Part shown: one piece after another, positions 25,819 to 34,825 of the stretch | Layout: every line of letters begins with the position of its first letter | Position numbering within the stretch: position 1 is the stretch's first letter | Assembly: GCA_949299185.1 (NCBI GenBank) | Contig: CASFZR010000007.1 | Coordinates: 1-64,000 of the forward strand | Direction: 5' to 3' | Length of the DNA stretch: 64,000 bases | DNA from: an uncultured Spirochaetales bacterium | Lineage (GTDB): Bacteria; Spirochaetota; Spirochaetia; Sphaerochaetales; Sphaerochaetaceae | Notes under the pieces: model-generated | The model's database searches: none | The model's input: only the letters and a program-made list of their open reading frames with translations | What the model was told of the DNA's origin: nothing | Program-made: the position numbers and the translations under genes

Positions 25819-25837
25819 ATATACATTCCATGTATAT
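25819..25837. promoter_or_regulatory. operator-like inverted repeat upstream of ackA
   Basis: ATATACAT (25819-25826), TCC, ATGTATAT (25830-25837): perfect 8-bp arms with a 3-bp spacer, ending 22 bp before the ackA ATG. The position over or just after a promoter fits a repressor or activator site. Confidence 0.5.
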
Positions 25838-25859
25838 CGTTTTTCAGGAGAATTAGGTA

Positions 25860-27224
25860 ATGGTCATACTGACACTTAACTGCGGCAGCTCGTCTGCCAA
25901 GTACCAGGTCTACGACTGGGAGGAGAAGGATGTGCTTTGCGTAGGAGTAGTCGAGCGCATCGGACTTGAATACTCAACGATCGAGCAGAAGTCTGCCGGC
26001 AAGGAAGAGTACAACGAGCGCTTCGTATCCCCGACGCACAAGGAAGCGATCGAACTTATCCTCAAGATGCTTGTCGATCCGACCTATGGATGCATCAAGA
26101 GCCTCAGCGAGATCGGTGCGGTAGGCCACAGGGTCCTCCATGGAGGAGAGCTCTTCAAGAAATCCACGCTTGTCGACGAGAAGGTCGTCGAGCAGCTCAA
26201 GTCGCTCATCCCGCTCGGACCGCTCCACATGCCCGCGAACATCATGGGCATCGAGAGCGCGATGAAGCTCATGCCGGGCGTGCCTAACGCGATCGTCATG
26301 GATACCGCCTTCCATCAGACGATGCCGGAGGAGTCCTTCATGTATGCCGTGCCGTATGAGTGGTACACGAAGTACAACGTGCGCCGCTATGGCTTCCATG
26401 GAACGAGCCACCTCTACTGCGCCAAGCGCGCCGCGCTCCTCCTGGGAAAGGAGAACAAGGACACGAACGTCATCATCCTCCATATCGGAAATGGCGCATC
26501 GGCCTGCGCAGTCAAGAACGGCGTCTGCATCGACACCTCGATGGGCCTTACCCCGCTTGAGGGCCTCGTGATGGGAACCAGGTCCGGAGATATCGATCCG
26601 GCGATCGTCTCCTATATCTCCTCCAACACCGGCATGAACGCACAGGAGATCGATACGGTGCTGAACAAGAAGTCAGGACTCATGGGACTCTGCGGCATGT
26701 CAGACAGGAGGGATGTACATGAGGCGGCCAACAGCGGCAACAAGCAGGCACAGCTCGGAGTCGCGATGGAGGTCCATAGGATCAAGAAGTACATCGGCGC
26801 CTATGCCGCGCTCCTCGGACGCGTTGACGCAATCGTCTTCACCGCAGGCGTCGGCGAGATGGGTGAGCATATCAGGCGCGGTGCCTGTGAGGGCCTTGAG
26901 AGCCTCGGCATCATGATCGATGAGGAGAAGAACGACCTCTCGCACTGCCGCAACGCCGAAACCTGCATCTCCAAGGACGAGAGCCCCGTTAAGATCTTCG
27001 TGATCCCGACCGACGAGGAGCTTGTGATCACCGAGGATGCCCACGCGCTCATGAACGGCACATATGACATCCACACGAACTTCCACTACTCGTTCGAGTC
27101 CCCGGACTACGTCAACAAGGCAAGGGCTAGAGGCCTGAAGGAGAACCTGAAGAAGAATCCTGCGCTGGAGAGGATCATCGCGCTTCCACCAGAGAAGGCA
27201 TCCTGCTCCACAAAGGGCTGCTGA
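25860..27224 (+). CDS. ackA: acetate kinase
   Basis: A 454-residue ASKHA-fold kinase: acetyl phosphate + ADP to acetate + ATP, the last ATP-yielding step of acetate fermentation. Visible motifs are [15 protein letters not shown] (N-terminal phosphate loop), [32 protein letters not shown] (catalytic His), [13 protein letters not shown] and [19 protein letters not shown]. About 50 residues beyond the usual 400 form a C-terminal tail ending CSTKGC. An AGGAG Shine-Dalgarno precedes the ATG. A terminator follows directly and no pta gene is adjacent. Confidence 0.95.
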   Translation: MVILTLNCGSSSAKYQVYDWEEKDVLCVGVVERIGLEYSTIEQKSAGKEEYNERFVSPTHKEAIELILKMLVDPTYGCIKSLSEIGAVGHRVLHGGELFKKSTLVDEKVVEQLKSLIPLGPLHMPANIMGIESAMKLMPGVPNAIVMDTAFHQTMPEESFMYAVPYEWYTKYNVRRYGFHGTSHLYCAKRAALLLGKENKDTNVIILHIGNGASACAVKNGVCIDTSMGLTPLEGLVMGTRSGDIDPAIVSYISSNTGMNAQEIDTVLNKKSGLMGLCGMSDRRDVHEAANSGNKQAQLGVAMEVHRIKKYIGAYAALLGRVDAIVFTAGVGEMGEHIRRGACEGLESLGIMIDEEKNDLSHCRNAETCISKDESPVKIFVIPTDEELVITEDAHALMNGTYDIHTNFHYSFESPDYVNKARARGLKENLKKNPALERIIALPPEKASCSTKGC

Positions 27225-27230
27225 CAAAGA

Positions 27231-27256
27231 GAGGGCTGCTTCGGCAGCCCTCATTA
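27231..27256 (+). terminator. terminator of ackA
   Basis: GAGGGCTGC, loop TTCG, GCAGCCCTC: nine perfect pairs and a stable tetraloop, 7 bp after the stop codon. The T-run is short (ATTACTT). Confidence 0.7.
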
Positions 27257-27279
27257 CTTAATATCGAGATTCTTACATT

Positions 27280-28149
27280 TCAAGTAAATAGATACCTTAT
27301 CTCATGCACTCTGGATTCAGATGGGGCAAGGCGTATAAGGTCCTTGCGCTCCCCGATATCACAGAGGATGCCATCACGCCCGGGAAGCGTCCACCATGGC
27401 TCTATGCACACGAATGGCGCATCCTTGCCGACACTATGCCATATACCCCACCATGGCGCGTCGCTCTCAACCTCGACACTACGCCTTCCCTTGGAGGAGG
27501 ACAGCACGGCCTTTCCCCCGACCGAGGTAAGGATGATCGCGTCATGATCGAAGAGGCTGTGGCGGAGAGGAAGAGCCTTCCCGTCAGTAAGCGCGTACGG
27601 TTCCTCTCTTCCGGCATCAAGTCCGGATGAGGAGAATACCCTCCGCCTTACGCCATCAGCATCGGGGAAGGAGATCATGTAGTCCTCGAACGCGATGCCC
27701 GGCTCAAGAGGAACGGCGAATCCCGGATGGCCGCCCGCGCCGTAGATCATCTCATCGTCTCCGTCATTACGCACCTCTATCCGCTCGCTCATACTCCTTC
27801 CCTCAAGCGCGTAGGTGACGGCAAGGCTGAACAAGAAGGGATAGGCTTCCTCTGTGGAACCATCAGAAGAGAGGCAGAACGTCACTGATGAGCCGGTGTT
27901 AGCCACGACGGAGAAGCCGGACTCCTTAGCAAAGCCATGACGGGTCATGGCATAGCGCCTGCCACGATAGGTATATGCCTCCTCCATAAGCCTTCCAACG
28001 AACGGGAAGAGAAGCGGAGAATGGCGGGGCCAGTACCTCTCATCAGCCTGCCAGAGATACTCCGTGCCATCGCTGCCCTTTATGCTTGCCAGCTCCGCTC
28101 CCAGCGGATCGACGATCACCGTAAGATACTCATTCCCTATCCTTTCCAT
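27280..28149 (-). CDS. aldose 1-epimerase-family protein (LacX-like)
   Basis: 289 residues. The N-terminus DPLGAELASIKGSDGTEYLWQADERYWPRHSPLLFPFVGRL matches the LacX/YeaD-type galactose mutarotase family, with catalytic His in MTRHGFAKESGF and AGGHPGFAVPL, and Glu in FVCIEPWW. It interconverts anomers of a hexose or hexose phosphate. The ATG at 28149 shares one base with the aroH stop. Confidence 0.88.
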   Translation of the reverse strand: MERIGNEYLTVIVDPLGAELASIKGSDGTEYLWQADERYWPRHSPLLFPFVGRLMEEAYTYRGRRYAMTRHGFAKESGFSVVANTGSSVTFCLSSDGSTEEAYPFLFSLAVTYALEGRSMSERIEVRNDGDDEMIYGAGGHPGFAVPLEPGIAFEDYMISFPDADGVRRRVFSSSGLDAGREEPYALTDGKALPLRHSLFDHDAIILTSVGGKAVLSSSKGRRSVEVESDAPWWGIWHSVGKDAPFVCIEPWWTLPGRDGILCDIGERKDLIRLAPSESRVHEIRYLFT

Positions 28150-28523
28150 CACTCCTCCTCATAATCAGGGCGCAGCGAGGCTGCCTTCCTCAGATAGACC
28201 ATCCGAGGCTCCTTCTGCACCGGATGATTCACAAGCACGAGAACGCGGATCGCGAGCGGCAGGGATCCGGAGATATCTGCCTCCTGGACGCAGAAGAGCG
28301 GGACCTTCGCGGCAAAGCCGGCCTTACGGCACGCGGCAGCGGCGTTGCGTGTCCTTATATCATGCGTCTGCGAGAATATGATCGCCGCGATATCCCTATC
28401 GCTTATCTCGTTCTGCCTGTAAATCAGATCCATCATCTCCCTCACGGCATCATCTACTTCCTGAGGAAAGTCAGAGGGAACCGTGGTAGCTCCCCTTATC
28501 CCGTAGATTCCTTCCATGCCCAT
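28149..28523 (-). CDS. aroH: chorismate mutase, AroH type
   Basis: A 124-residue monofunctional chorismate mutase of the Bacillus AroH fold: chorismate to prephenate. Active-site landmarks match: the Arg in GIRGATTV, the Glu in VQEADISGSLPLAIRVLV with its following Arg, and the Tyr/Arg in MVYLRKAASLRPD. AGGAGG lies 6 nt before the ATG. It sits inside a leftward group with an epimerase, not with other aromatic-amino-acid genes. Confidence 0.9.
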   Translation of the reverse strand: MGMEGIYGIRGATTVPSDFPQEVDDAVREMMDLIYRQNEISDRDIAAIIFSQTHDIRTRNAAAACRKAGFAAKVPLFCVQEADISGSLPLAIRVLVLVNHPVQKEPRMVYLRKAASLRPDYEEE

Positions 28524-28524
28524 A

Positions 28525-28869
28525 TCAACCTCCTAGCGAGAATCCATGAAGGATCACGGTGTTCAGCATATCTATGATGATGGATATGATGAAGTACACG
28601 ATCATCCTCAGCACCGTCAGCACCAGCGGCGAGACGAATGCCACGCGCGTATAGAAGAACTGGTATATCGAGGCAAGCACTATCCATACTCCTTCCAGGA
28701 ATATCGTCCACCCAAGCACCATCTGGCAGCTGGTAACGAACGTGACCAGCACCTCGCTGACGGGAAAGTACAGGAAGAGGACGAAGAGAAGGGCGAAGAA
28801 TAGATAGAGCGCCAGTAGATACGAATGGACGCGTGATGAGAATGCAAGGATCCTTCTGAATGCCAGCAT
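28525..28869 (-). CDS. small membrane protein of unknown function
   Basis: 114 residues from the ATG at 28869, with three to four hydrophobic helices (LLALYLFFALLFVLFLYF, ILASIYQFF region, MIVYFIISIIIDML). The longer open frame adds an N-terminus overlapping the pectinesterase gene and lacks hydrophobic character. TATCAT lies 6 nt before this ATG with no Shine-Dalgarno, almost identical to the RND exporter start. No family recognised. Confidence 0.6.
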   Translation of the reverse strand: MLAFRRILAFSSRVHSYLLALYLFFALLFVLFLYFPVSEVLVTFVTSCQMVLGWTIFLEGVWIVLASIYQFFYTRVAFVSPLVLTVLRMIVYFIISIIIDMLNTVILHGFSLGG

Positions 28870-28895
28870 GGTGCAATGATAGCACTTAACCTCTC

Positions 28896-29777
28896 TCAGC
28901 GAAAGGACGGAAGGAGCGAAGGATCGAAGGAAGGCGTGTCGGGAACTGGCTGTCCTGCTCTCGTGCATGATGATAGGACGAAGGTGCTTTCATCAGCCTC
29001 CCCGTTCCAGCTTGAGCGGTATCTCCTGTCGATATGCCCGGAGAACGAGCAATCCAGGAACGAGGCCTTGCCCTCCGGACGCCAGGGCCGCATCAGGAAG
29101 ACGCTCTCATCAGGAAGGCCGTCGGAGACGAAGGCGGAACGGAGGAAGACGAATCCCGTCCCATCCTTCCTGCCTGACGGGGCTGCCACATAGCCCGGCT
29201 CGGTGCTTCTTATGATGCAATCCTCGAAGAGCGCGTCACCACCGCCGAAGATGAAGTCGATCGATCCGGCGATCTCGCAGGAGGAAAACACTGCACGGCA
29301 TGGCTTCCTGGGAGAAAGATACCGAGGACCGTAGAAGCCACCCTTCTCACGTTCGGCAGCGGGAAGAGGGGCGATGAAGAGGGTATCCTGATGGGAAAGA
29401 AGCGTGATGGAAGAACATCGGGCCTCAGATGCGTCAAGGTAGAGGGCAACGGCCTGCCCGACATCCTCGCCCCGTCCGGCGTCGTTCACTATCGTGAGAT
29501 CAGCAAGGGCGATGTACTCTCCGGAGAAGAACGCGGTATAGGAGCGGAAAGTGCCAAGCTTCCGCCCTGCAGCATCCTTCTTATAGGCGAAGTCTGAGCA
29601 GATGATGCGCACATTCCCCTCGCCTCTTATCGTGAGATGCCTCTTGTCGGAAAAGAGCTTCTCCCTGTATTCCCCTTCCGATACCACTATCTCGGCCTCC
29701 ACGTCATACGGCACGGCGTTTATTGCCTCCTGTATGGTGGAGTAATCCTCTCCTCTGCGGCCTACGGTTATCCTCAT
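28896..29777 (-). CDS. pectinesterase (CE8) without signal peptide
   Basis: A 293-residue right-handed beta-helix enzyme that removes methyl esters from pectin. It shows the family blocks SEGEYREKL, GQAVALYLDA, HQDTLFI (catalytic Asp), the second Asp in IDFIFGGGDALFE and the Arg/Trp block LMRPWR. It begins MRITVGRRGEDYSTIQEAINAVP with no export signal, so it probably acts in the cytoplasm on imported methylated oligogalacturonides. It overlaps thiN by 4 bp. Confidence 0.88.
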   Translation of the reverse strand: MRITVGRRGEDYSTIQEAINAVPYDVEAEIVVSEGEYREKLFSDKRHLTIRGEGNVRIICSDFAYKKDAAGRKLGTFRSYTAFFSGEYIALADLTIVNDAGRGEDVGQAVALYLDASEARCSSITLLSHQDTLFIAPLPAAEREKGGFYGPRYLSPRKPCRAVFSSCEIAGSIDFIFGGGDALFEDCIIRSTEPGYVAAPSGRKDGTGFVFLRSAFVSDGLPDESVFLMRPWRPEGKASFLDCSFSGHIDRRYRSSWNGEADESTFVLSSCTRAGQPVPDTPSFDPSLLPSFR

Positions 29778-30394
29778 AGCGTCCTTCCTATCATGATCCG
29801 CTCATGATCCTCCGCCCTCATGCGCATCAGTATCGTCCCATCTATATCGAGGGAGACGAGGGAGGCACGCATCCTGTTTGAAAGAGAGACCGACGATGGG
29901 GAGAGCGGAAAGCCGTCAAGCTCCCAGAAAAGCCCCTTAGAGCGGACCTGCACCGTGCCCTCAATCGACATGAACGACAGCTCCGTCCCCTCTGCCGCGC
30001 TCAGCTCAACATGGCCGGAGAGCGAGGCGACAGTATCAACGCGCATGAACCAGAGAGATGGATAGCCGCAGCGTATGAAGGTGGAGAAGAGCGAGAGCGT
30101 GTGATCGATACGTCCCTCGCCACCTCCCAGAAGATCATACTCGCCGCTTCCCGACGCTATCGCCAGCTCCGTGTCGCTCTCATCCTTGTCATGGCTGCAG
30201 CCCCTGATGCCCATTGCCTCGATCTCCTCACGGTACGATGTCGAATCGAGATCCCCGACGACGGAATCTACGGGAATGGAAAGACGGCGTGCAGTGTCAT
30301 AGCCGCTGTCAGCGGCCACGACTGAGCCGTATACCGAGCGATCGAAGCTGAACGATGATGGGGCGCTTCCCCCGATGACTATCAGGCGTTTCAT
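29774..30394 (-). CDS. thiN: thiamine pyrophosphokinase
   Basis: 206 residues: thiamine + ATP to thiamine diphosphate. Family signatures are VAADSGYDTARRL, VGDLDSTS, HDKDESDTELAIA and LGGGEGRIDHTLS; the C-terminal domain is the small beta-sandwich. TAGAAT ends 6 nt before the ATG and there is no Shine-Dalgarno, so it is probably leaderless. It is divergent from the DUF1015 gene with overlapping promoters. Confidence 0.93.
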   Translation of the reverse strand: MKRLIVIGGSAPSSFSFDRSVYGSVVAADSGYDTARRLSIPVDSVVGDLDSTSYREEIEAMGIRGCSHDKDESDTELAIASGSGEYDLLGGGEGRIDHTLSLFSTFIRCGYPSLWFMRVDTVASLSGHVELSAAEGTELSFMSIEGTVQVRSKGLFWELDGFPLSPSSVSLSNRMRASLVSLDIDGTILMRMRAEDHERIMIGRTL

Positions 30395-30400
30395 GCCACG

Positions 30401-30432
30401 ATTCTACAGCATAGGGGATTATCGTGTATAAT
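30401..30432. promoter_or_regulatory. overlapping divergent promoters of thiN and the DUF1015 gene
   Basis: Rightward: TCTACA (30403-30408), 18 bp, TATAAT (30427-30432), 7 nt, ATG at 30440. Leftward: TATACA (30425-30430, complement), 18 bp, TAGAAT (30401-30406, complement), 6 nt, ATG at 30394. Each -10 lies within or next to the other promoter's -35, so the two should compete for polymerase. Both appear leaderless. Confidence 0.55.
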
Positions 30433-30439
30433 GGGCAAC

Positions 30440-31717
30440 ATGAAGAGTTCAGGATTTTCAAGCGCGGAGATACTCCTGCCGAAGAAGGGCATCGATCTGG
30501 AACGCTGGGCAACGATAGCCTGCGACCAGTTCACATCTGATCCCGCCTACTGGGAAGAGGTCGAGGGTATCGTCGGCGATGCTCCGTCCACGCTCAGGAT
30601 CACGCTACCGGAGATCTATCTGGAGCAGGATGGGAAGGAAGGCCGGATCGAGGAGATAAATAGGAAGATGAAGGAATACCTCGAAGAAGGCATCTTCACC
30701 GCATACCCCGATTCATTCATCCTCGTGGAACGGCGCACGGGAAACGGCGTGCGCTACGGGATAGTCGGGAAGCTCGATCTTGAGGAATATGACTACAGTC
30801 CGGATTCAAAGTCCCTCGTGCGCGCAACCGAAGGCACGATCCTCTCCCGCATCCCTCCTCGCAAGGAGATAAGGATGCACGCTCCGCTTGAGCTGCCGCA
30901 CATAATGGTACTCATATCCGATGAGAAGAGGAGCGTCATCGAGCCTCTCGTGGCAAGAAGGGATAGCCTCACCGTCGTCTACGACACGCCGTTGATGATG
31001 AATGGAGGCCATGCGAAAGGCTACCTGATAGACTCGGAATCCGATAAGAACGGCATCGAAGGCGCGTTGCAGGCCATCCTCTCCTCTCTCGATCCGGCCA
31101 ATCCCCTTCTCTTCGCCATGGGGGACGGGAACCACAGTCTCGCCACGGCCAAGAGCATATGGGAGGATATCAAGAGGGGGCTGGACGAGGAGGAAAGGAA
31201 GAGCCACCCCGCCCGCTACGCGCTCGTGGAAATTGAGAACATCTATGATGACGGCCTTGAGTTCGAGCCGATACACAGGGTCTTCTTCTCGCTGGGGAAG
31301 GAGGCGTTCATCACGGCGCTATCTGCAGTCGCTCCTGACTTCACCACGGAGACGATCGGCCGGGATGAGATACATGATCGTGTCAATGAGAGCAGAAGCT
31401 CATTCGTGACCTATGATGGCGAGGAGTATTCTCTCTTCAGGCTCCGCAATACCGCGAAGGAGCTTGCGGCATGGACGGTGCAGGGCGTGATCGACGCGCT
31501 CCTTGAGAGCAAGGCCTGCACGGTCGACTACATCCACGGCATGGATGAGACTCTTTCGCTGGGAGGTGACGGGAATATCGCCCTGATACTCCCTGATATC
31601 TCCAAGGAGACCTTCTTCGCGTCCATCCTCTCTGACAGCGCCTTCCCGAGAAAGACCTTCTCGATAGGGCACGCGGAAGAGAAGCGCTACTACATGGAGG
31701 CCCGCCGCATCAGATGA
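30440..31717 (+). CDS. DUF1015-family protein
   Basis: 425 residues. It shows the family blocks ACDQFTSDPAYWEE near the N-terminus and FAMGDGNHSLATAKSIWE (about residues 230-247), characteristic of DUF1015. Relatives include the SbnI/SerK-like free serine kinases, so a nucleotide-dependent kinase activity is possible but not shown. The ATG at 30440 is chosen over one at 30431 because the latter lies inside the TATAAT box. The end overlaps the convergent Sua5-like gene by 8 bp. Confidence 0.88.
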   Translation: MKSSGFSSAEILLPKKGIDLERWATIACDQFTSDPAYWEEVEGIVGDAPSTLRITLPEIYLEQDGKEGRIEEINRKMKEYLEEGIFTAYPDSFILVERRTGNGVRYGIVGKLDLEEYDYSPDSKSLVRATEGTILSRIPPRKEIRMHAPLELPHIMVLISDEKRSVIEPLVARRDSLTVVYDTPLMMNGGHAKGYLIDSESDKNGIEGALQAILSSLDPANPLLFAMGDGNHSLATAKSIWEDIKRGLDEEERKSHPARYALVEIENIYDDGLEFEPIHRVFFSLGKEAFITALSAVAPDFTTETIGRDEIHDRVNESRSSFVTYDGEEYSLFRLRNTAKELAAWTVQGVIDALLESKACTVDYIHGMDETLSLGGDGNIALILPDISKETFFASILSDSAFPRKTFSIGHAEEKRYYMEARRIR

Positions 31718-32264
31718 CGTAGGCTCCCTGGCGAAGCACCTTGAACGGCCTCACTGTCGCATCGATGAGCGTGGAGGCCGTTCCGCCATGGATCGATGGA
31801 TCGGAGACGATGAAGTCCACCAAGGAGGAGAAGACCGGCAGGATATCCTCGAACGATAGGAGGCTCTTCTCTCCGGAGAAGTTGACCGAGGTCGAGTATA
31901 TCGGTCCGGATATAGCCATCACGCGCTGGATGTAATCATCATCGGGAACCCTGACAGCCACCGTCTCTCCGCTTGCTCTGTCACGGAGTATCGCGGTAAG
32001 CGGCGCGGGCCATATCCCGAGAAGCTCAGAAGGAACCTCGAGAGAGCTTCCTTTAAGCTGGCAAAGCGTCATCAGCGTGATGAATGACTTTGACTGAGGA
32101 CGCCGCTTTATCTCGTAAAGCCTATCGGCCGAAGCCTTGCCGACAATGCCTGAAAGTCCGTATATCGTGTCGCAGGGAAGCACTCCGACAGCCCCTTCCC
32201 TGAGCATCATCCCTACCCTCTCGGCGCTTCCCTCTTCCGCCTTCTTTATCACCAATGCGTCCAT
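31710..32264 (-). CDS. Sua5/YrdC-family threonylcarbamoyl-AMP synthase
   Basis: A 184-residue YrdC-fold protein (GAVGVLPCDTIYGLSGIVGKASADRLYEIKRRPQSKSFITLM). It has the KRRPQSKSF nucleotide-binding motif and the VRVPDDDYIQRV and STSVNFSGE segments. It makes threonylcarbamoyl-adenylate from Thr, bicarbonate and ATP for the t6A37 tRNA modification. TTGGAGG precedes the ATG. Confidence 0.9.
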   Translation of the reverse strand: MDALVIKKAEEGSAERVGMMLREGAVGVLPCDTIYGLSGIVGKASADRLYEIKRRPQSKSFITLMTLCQLKGSSLEVPSELLGIWPAPLTAILRDRASGETVAVRVPDDDYIQRVMAISGPIYSTSVNFSGEKSLLSFEDILPVFSSLVDFIVSDPSIHGGTASTLIDATVRPFKVLRQGAYVI

Positions 32265-32324
32265 ATAATGCCTCCAATACGCGAAAATAGACTAAATCGA
32301 GTCATTCTTATATGCAATATGTCC

Positions 32325-32353
32325 TTGTAAACACGATATTACACTGATATAAT
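32325..32353 (+). promoter_or_regulatory. promoter of the VPVE-repeat membrane protein
   Basis: TTGTAA (32325-32330), a 17-bp spacer and TATAAT (32348-32353), about 33 nt before an ATG with GGAGGA. A strong conventional sigma-70 promoter. Confidence 0.7.
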
Positions 32354-32386
32354 AGCCGTAAGCGTATCATTCGCCCCGGAGGAAAC

Positions 32387-33310
32387 ATGGCTAAGCCTTC
32401 CAATACAGTAAAGCTAGTCGTCACAAGCATCATCATATCGCTGATCGTGCTTGCGGTATTCGTAATGCTGTTCCTTAACTTCATCGTTCCGGCGTATCAG
32501 ATAACCGAGGAGCAGATATACTCAGTGATGGTCAAGCTCTTCCCGATCCTCATAGGACTCGCGCTGATCCAGATCGGGGTGATGGTCGCAAAGAGAGGAG
32601 AGCCGGAGTACAAGGATACGATCGACAGGCTTTCACCTAACGCCTATGACAGCTCGCTCTATACCGAGCCGAAGGATGATCCGATGGCCCGCGGCCGCGT
32701 GGATGGATCTGGATTCGGCGGCACGGCCCAGGAGCCTAGGGTGATTGAGAAGGAAGTACCTGTCGAGGTTATCCGGGAAGTTCCTGTGGAGGTGATCAAG
32801 AAGATCGAGGTGCCGGTGGAGATCATCCGTGAGGTCCAGGTTCCTGTTGAGATCATAAAGGAAGTCCCTGTCGACAAGATCGTCATCAAGGAAGTGGTTA
32901 AGGAAGTCCCGGTAGAGAAGATCGTCGAGAAGGAAGTAATCAAGGAAATCCCAGTCGAGGTCATTAAGGAAGTGCCTGTCGAGGTCGTCAGGGAAGTTGA
33001 GAAGGCTCCTGAGATGCTTGGCTTCCGTGAGGTTCTCGATACCGAGACCAGAGATGCCGTCGACATGGGCTATGACCTCTCGCTCGTCGCTGTCAAGGAA
33101 GGAGACGGCAGGACGGCAGAGAGCGTCGAGGCGGCATTTGAGGAAGACACGCTCGTATTCGACGAAGGCAGCTCCATCTACGCTATCCTCCCGCTCTATA
33201 CCAAGGAAGATGCCGAGAAGGCTGCTGAATCCCTTGAGCCTAAGAAGATCGCCTCTGTCGATGGCAGGAAGATCGGTGGCTCCGTCCTCATAGAGGAAAC
33301 GAGATTCTGA
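32387..33310 (+). CDS. membrane protein with VPVEVIKE-type repeats
   Basis: 307 residues. Two transmembrane helices (about residues 8-35 and 47-68) are followed by a polar linker, then about 85 residues of an eight-residue repeat (VPVEVIRE, VPVEVIKK, VPVEIIRE, VPVDKIVIKE...; about residues 118-205). A globular C-terminal domain of about 100 residues contains DTETRDAVDMGYDLSLVAVKEGDGRTAESVEAAFEEDTLVFDEGSSIYAILPLYTKEDAEKA. The repeat resembles extended or coiled spacer arms. It may place the C-terminal domain away from the membrane. No family recognised; strong promoter and terminator suggest high expression. Confidence 0.75.
   Translation: MAKPSNTVKLVVTSIIISLIVLAVFVMLFLNFIVPAYQITEEQIYSVMVKLFPILIGLALIQIGVMVAKRGEPEYKDTIDRLSPNAYDSSLYTEPKDDPMARGRVDGSGFGGTAQEPRVIEKEVPVEVIREVPVEVIKKIEVPVEIIREVQVPVEIIKEVPVDKIVIKEVVKEVPVEKIVEKEVIKEIPVEVIKEVPVEVVREVEKAPEMLGFREVLDTETRDAVDMGYDLSLVAVKEGDGRTAESVEAAFEEDTLVFDEGSSIYAILPLYTKEDAEKAAESLEPKKIASVDGRKIGGSVLIEETRF
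32740..33006. repeat. tandem 24-bp coding repeats (VPVExIxE)
   Basis: About ten imperfect repeats of the eight-codon unit GAR-GTN-CCN-GTN-GAR-x-ATH-x. The units differ at wobble positions, so they are diverged rather than freshly expanded. Confidence 0.8.
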
Positions 33311-33327
33311 TTCATATCAATGCAACG

Positions 33328-33362
33328 CAAGGGTACATGGCCTAGGCTGTGTACCTTTTTTA
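33328..33362 (+). terminator. terminator of the VPVE-repeat gene
   Basis: GGTACA (33332-33337) pairs with TGTACC (33350-33355); an inner GCCTAGGC can extend the stem, and T5 plus further T-rich sequence follows. The -35 of the next gene begins at 33364. Confidence 0.85.
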
Positions 33363-33363
33363 T

Positions 33364-33392
33364 TTGACAAATACGGCGATGTTACATACATT
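33364..33392 (+). promoter_or_regulatory. promoter of the DUF234-type ATPase
   Basis: A consensus TTGACA (33364-33369), a 17-bp spacer and TACATT (33387-33392). Downstream lies an AAACA...TGTTT inverted repeat (33402-33416) that could be an operator. Confidence 0.6.
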
Positions 33393-33445
33393 AATGTTAC
33401 AAACATTTTTGTTTGCAACTTTATTATATGCATCAAGAGGTGGTG

Positions 33446-34813
33446 ATGAGATTCATAGGCAGGGAAAAGGAACTGCAGTCAATACGGAACCAGCTTAACC
33501 AGCATGGCCCCTCTGCGCTATTGCTCTATGGCAGGAGGCGCGTAGGCAAGACCACGCTCCTCAGGGAAGCCCTGAAGGATATCGACGCAATACGGATCAT
33601 ATACACGTGCATGCCCGTCGATCTAACGGGAAATGCAAGGGCCTTATCAAGCGCAGTCCTTGAAGCACTTGGCCTTGCCCCCCTCTCCTTCGACACATTA
33701 CCAGATCTGTTCTCCTTCCTCAGGAAGCGATCCGAGAGAATCATCATCGTACTTGATGAATACCAGGATATGAAGAGAAGAGCCGACAACGAGTATGTGG
33801 ATGCGCTTTTCAGGACGATCATAGATGAGCTTGGAGAGAATCTGTCTCTGGTACTCTCAGGATCCTCCATGAGGCTGATGAGTGCCCTGCTTGAGGCCGA
33901 CAACCCGCTATTCCAGCGATTCTCTCTAACGATCAGGCTTGATGAACTTGACTATTCAGAAGCCTCATCATTCTATCCTGCCGCTACTATACGGGACAGG
34001 ATAATGCTGTATGGCGTGTTCGGAGGAATGCCTCAGCTGAACGCGTACATAAACCAAGAAAAGAGCGTGAAGGAGAATATAATAGATCTCTTCATCGATG
34101 AGAACGGAATCGCCAGAAACTATGTCCGCAGCGTCATCGATACGGAAATATCCTCCATACCCGATGCCTTTACAATCATAAGCGCACTAGGAAACGGGAA
34201 GAAGAAGTATACAGAGATACTATCCTATCTACACGATCAGGCAAGCAGGATACAGCTTCCCCGAACACTGAAAAGGCTCATCACTGCAGGCCTTATACGC
34301 AAGAGGATGCCGATAAACTCAGATAACAGGAACACTGTGTTCTACGAGCTTTGCAGCAATTGCATCAGATTCTATTTCGCATATCTATTGCGCTCAGATG
34401 ATTATGTGACAGCCAATAGCAACGGCTTCTTCGACAGGATGATCACCCCTTCCCTTACGACATTCGTCAGCTACCGCTTCGAGGAGATTGCCAAGGCCTA
34501 TTTCCATCGCATGGCAAAGGAAGGCCTGAGGGATGACATACTCAGGATAGGAAGCTACTGGTACGATGATCGGAAAAGCAGGAAGAACGGCGAGTTTGAT
34601 GTAGCACTCGAAACGTACGATGGCTATGAGATCTATGAATGCAAGTTCCTTGAGGCAAAGGCAGCATCATCCCTAGTGCGCTCAGAGAAGAGGAATGTGG
34701 AGGAGATAGAAGGAATCAATGCCAGCAAGTTCGGCTTCATATCCTCATCAGGATTCGAGGAAGAGATAGATGGAGTAACGTTGATATCCGGCGAGGATAT
34801 CTATGGCATATAG
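33446..34813 (+). CDS. ATP-binding protein of the ATPase_2/DUF234 family
   Basis: 455 residues from the ATG at 33446 (AAGAGGTGG just upstream). It opens FIGREKELQSIRNQL with Walker A LLYGRRRVGKTTLLREAL and Walker B IIVLDEYQDM. The C-terminal part (from about residue 330, with YWYDDRKSRKNGEFDVALETYDGYEIYECKF) resembles the DUF234 restriction-nuclease-like domain: E-FDVA...Y-CK suggests a PD-(D/E)XK core. Such proteins are common in archaea and anaerobes, often linked with mobile DNA; the role is unknown. DNA here is AT-richer than in the flanks. Confidence 0.85.
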   Translation: MRFIGREKELQSIRNQLNQHGPSALLLYGRRRVGKTTLLREALKDIDAIRIIYTCMPVDLTGNARALSSAVLEALGLAPLSFDTLPDLFSFLRKRSERIIIVLDEYQDMKRRADNEYVDALFRTIIDELGENLSLVLSGSSMRLMSALLEADNPLFQRFSLTIRLDELDYSEASSFYPAATIRDRIMLYGVFGGMPQLNAYINQEKSVKENIIDLFIDENGIARNYVRSVIDTEISSIPDAFTIISALGNGKKKYTEILSYLHDQASRIQLPRTLKRLITAGLIRKRMPINSDNRNTVFYELCSNCIRFYFAYLLRSDDYVTANSNGFFDRMITPSLTTFVSYRFEEIAKAYFHRMAKEGLRDDILRIGSYWYDDRKSRKNGEFDVALETYDGYEIYECKFLEAKAASSLVRSEKRNVEEIEGINASKFGFISSSGFEEEIDGVTLISGEDIYGI

Positions 34814-34825
34814 GGTTGCTACAGG

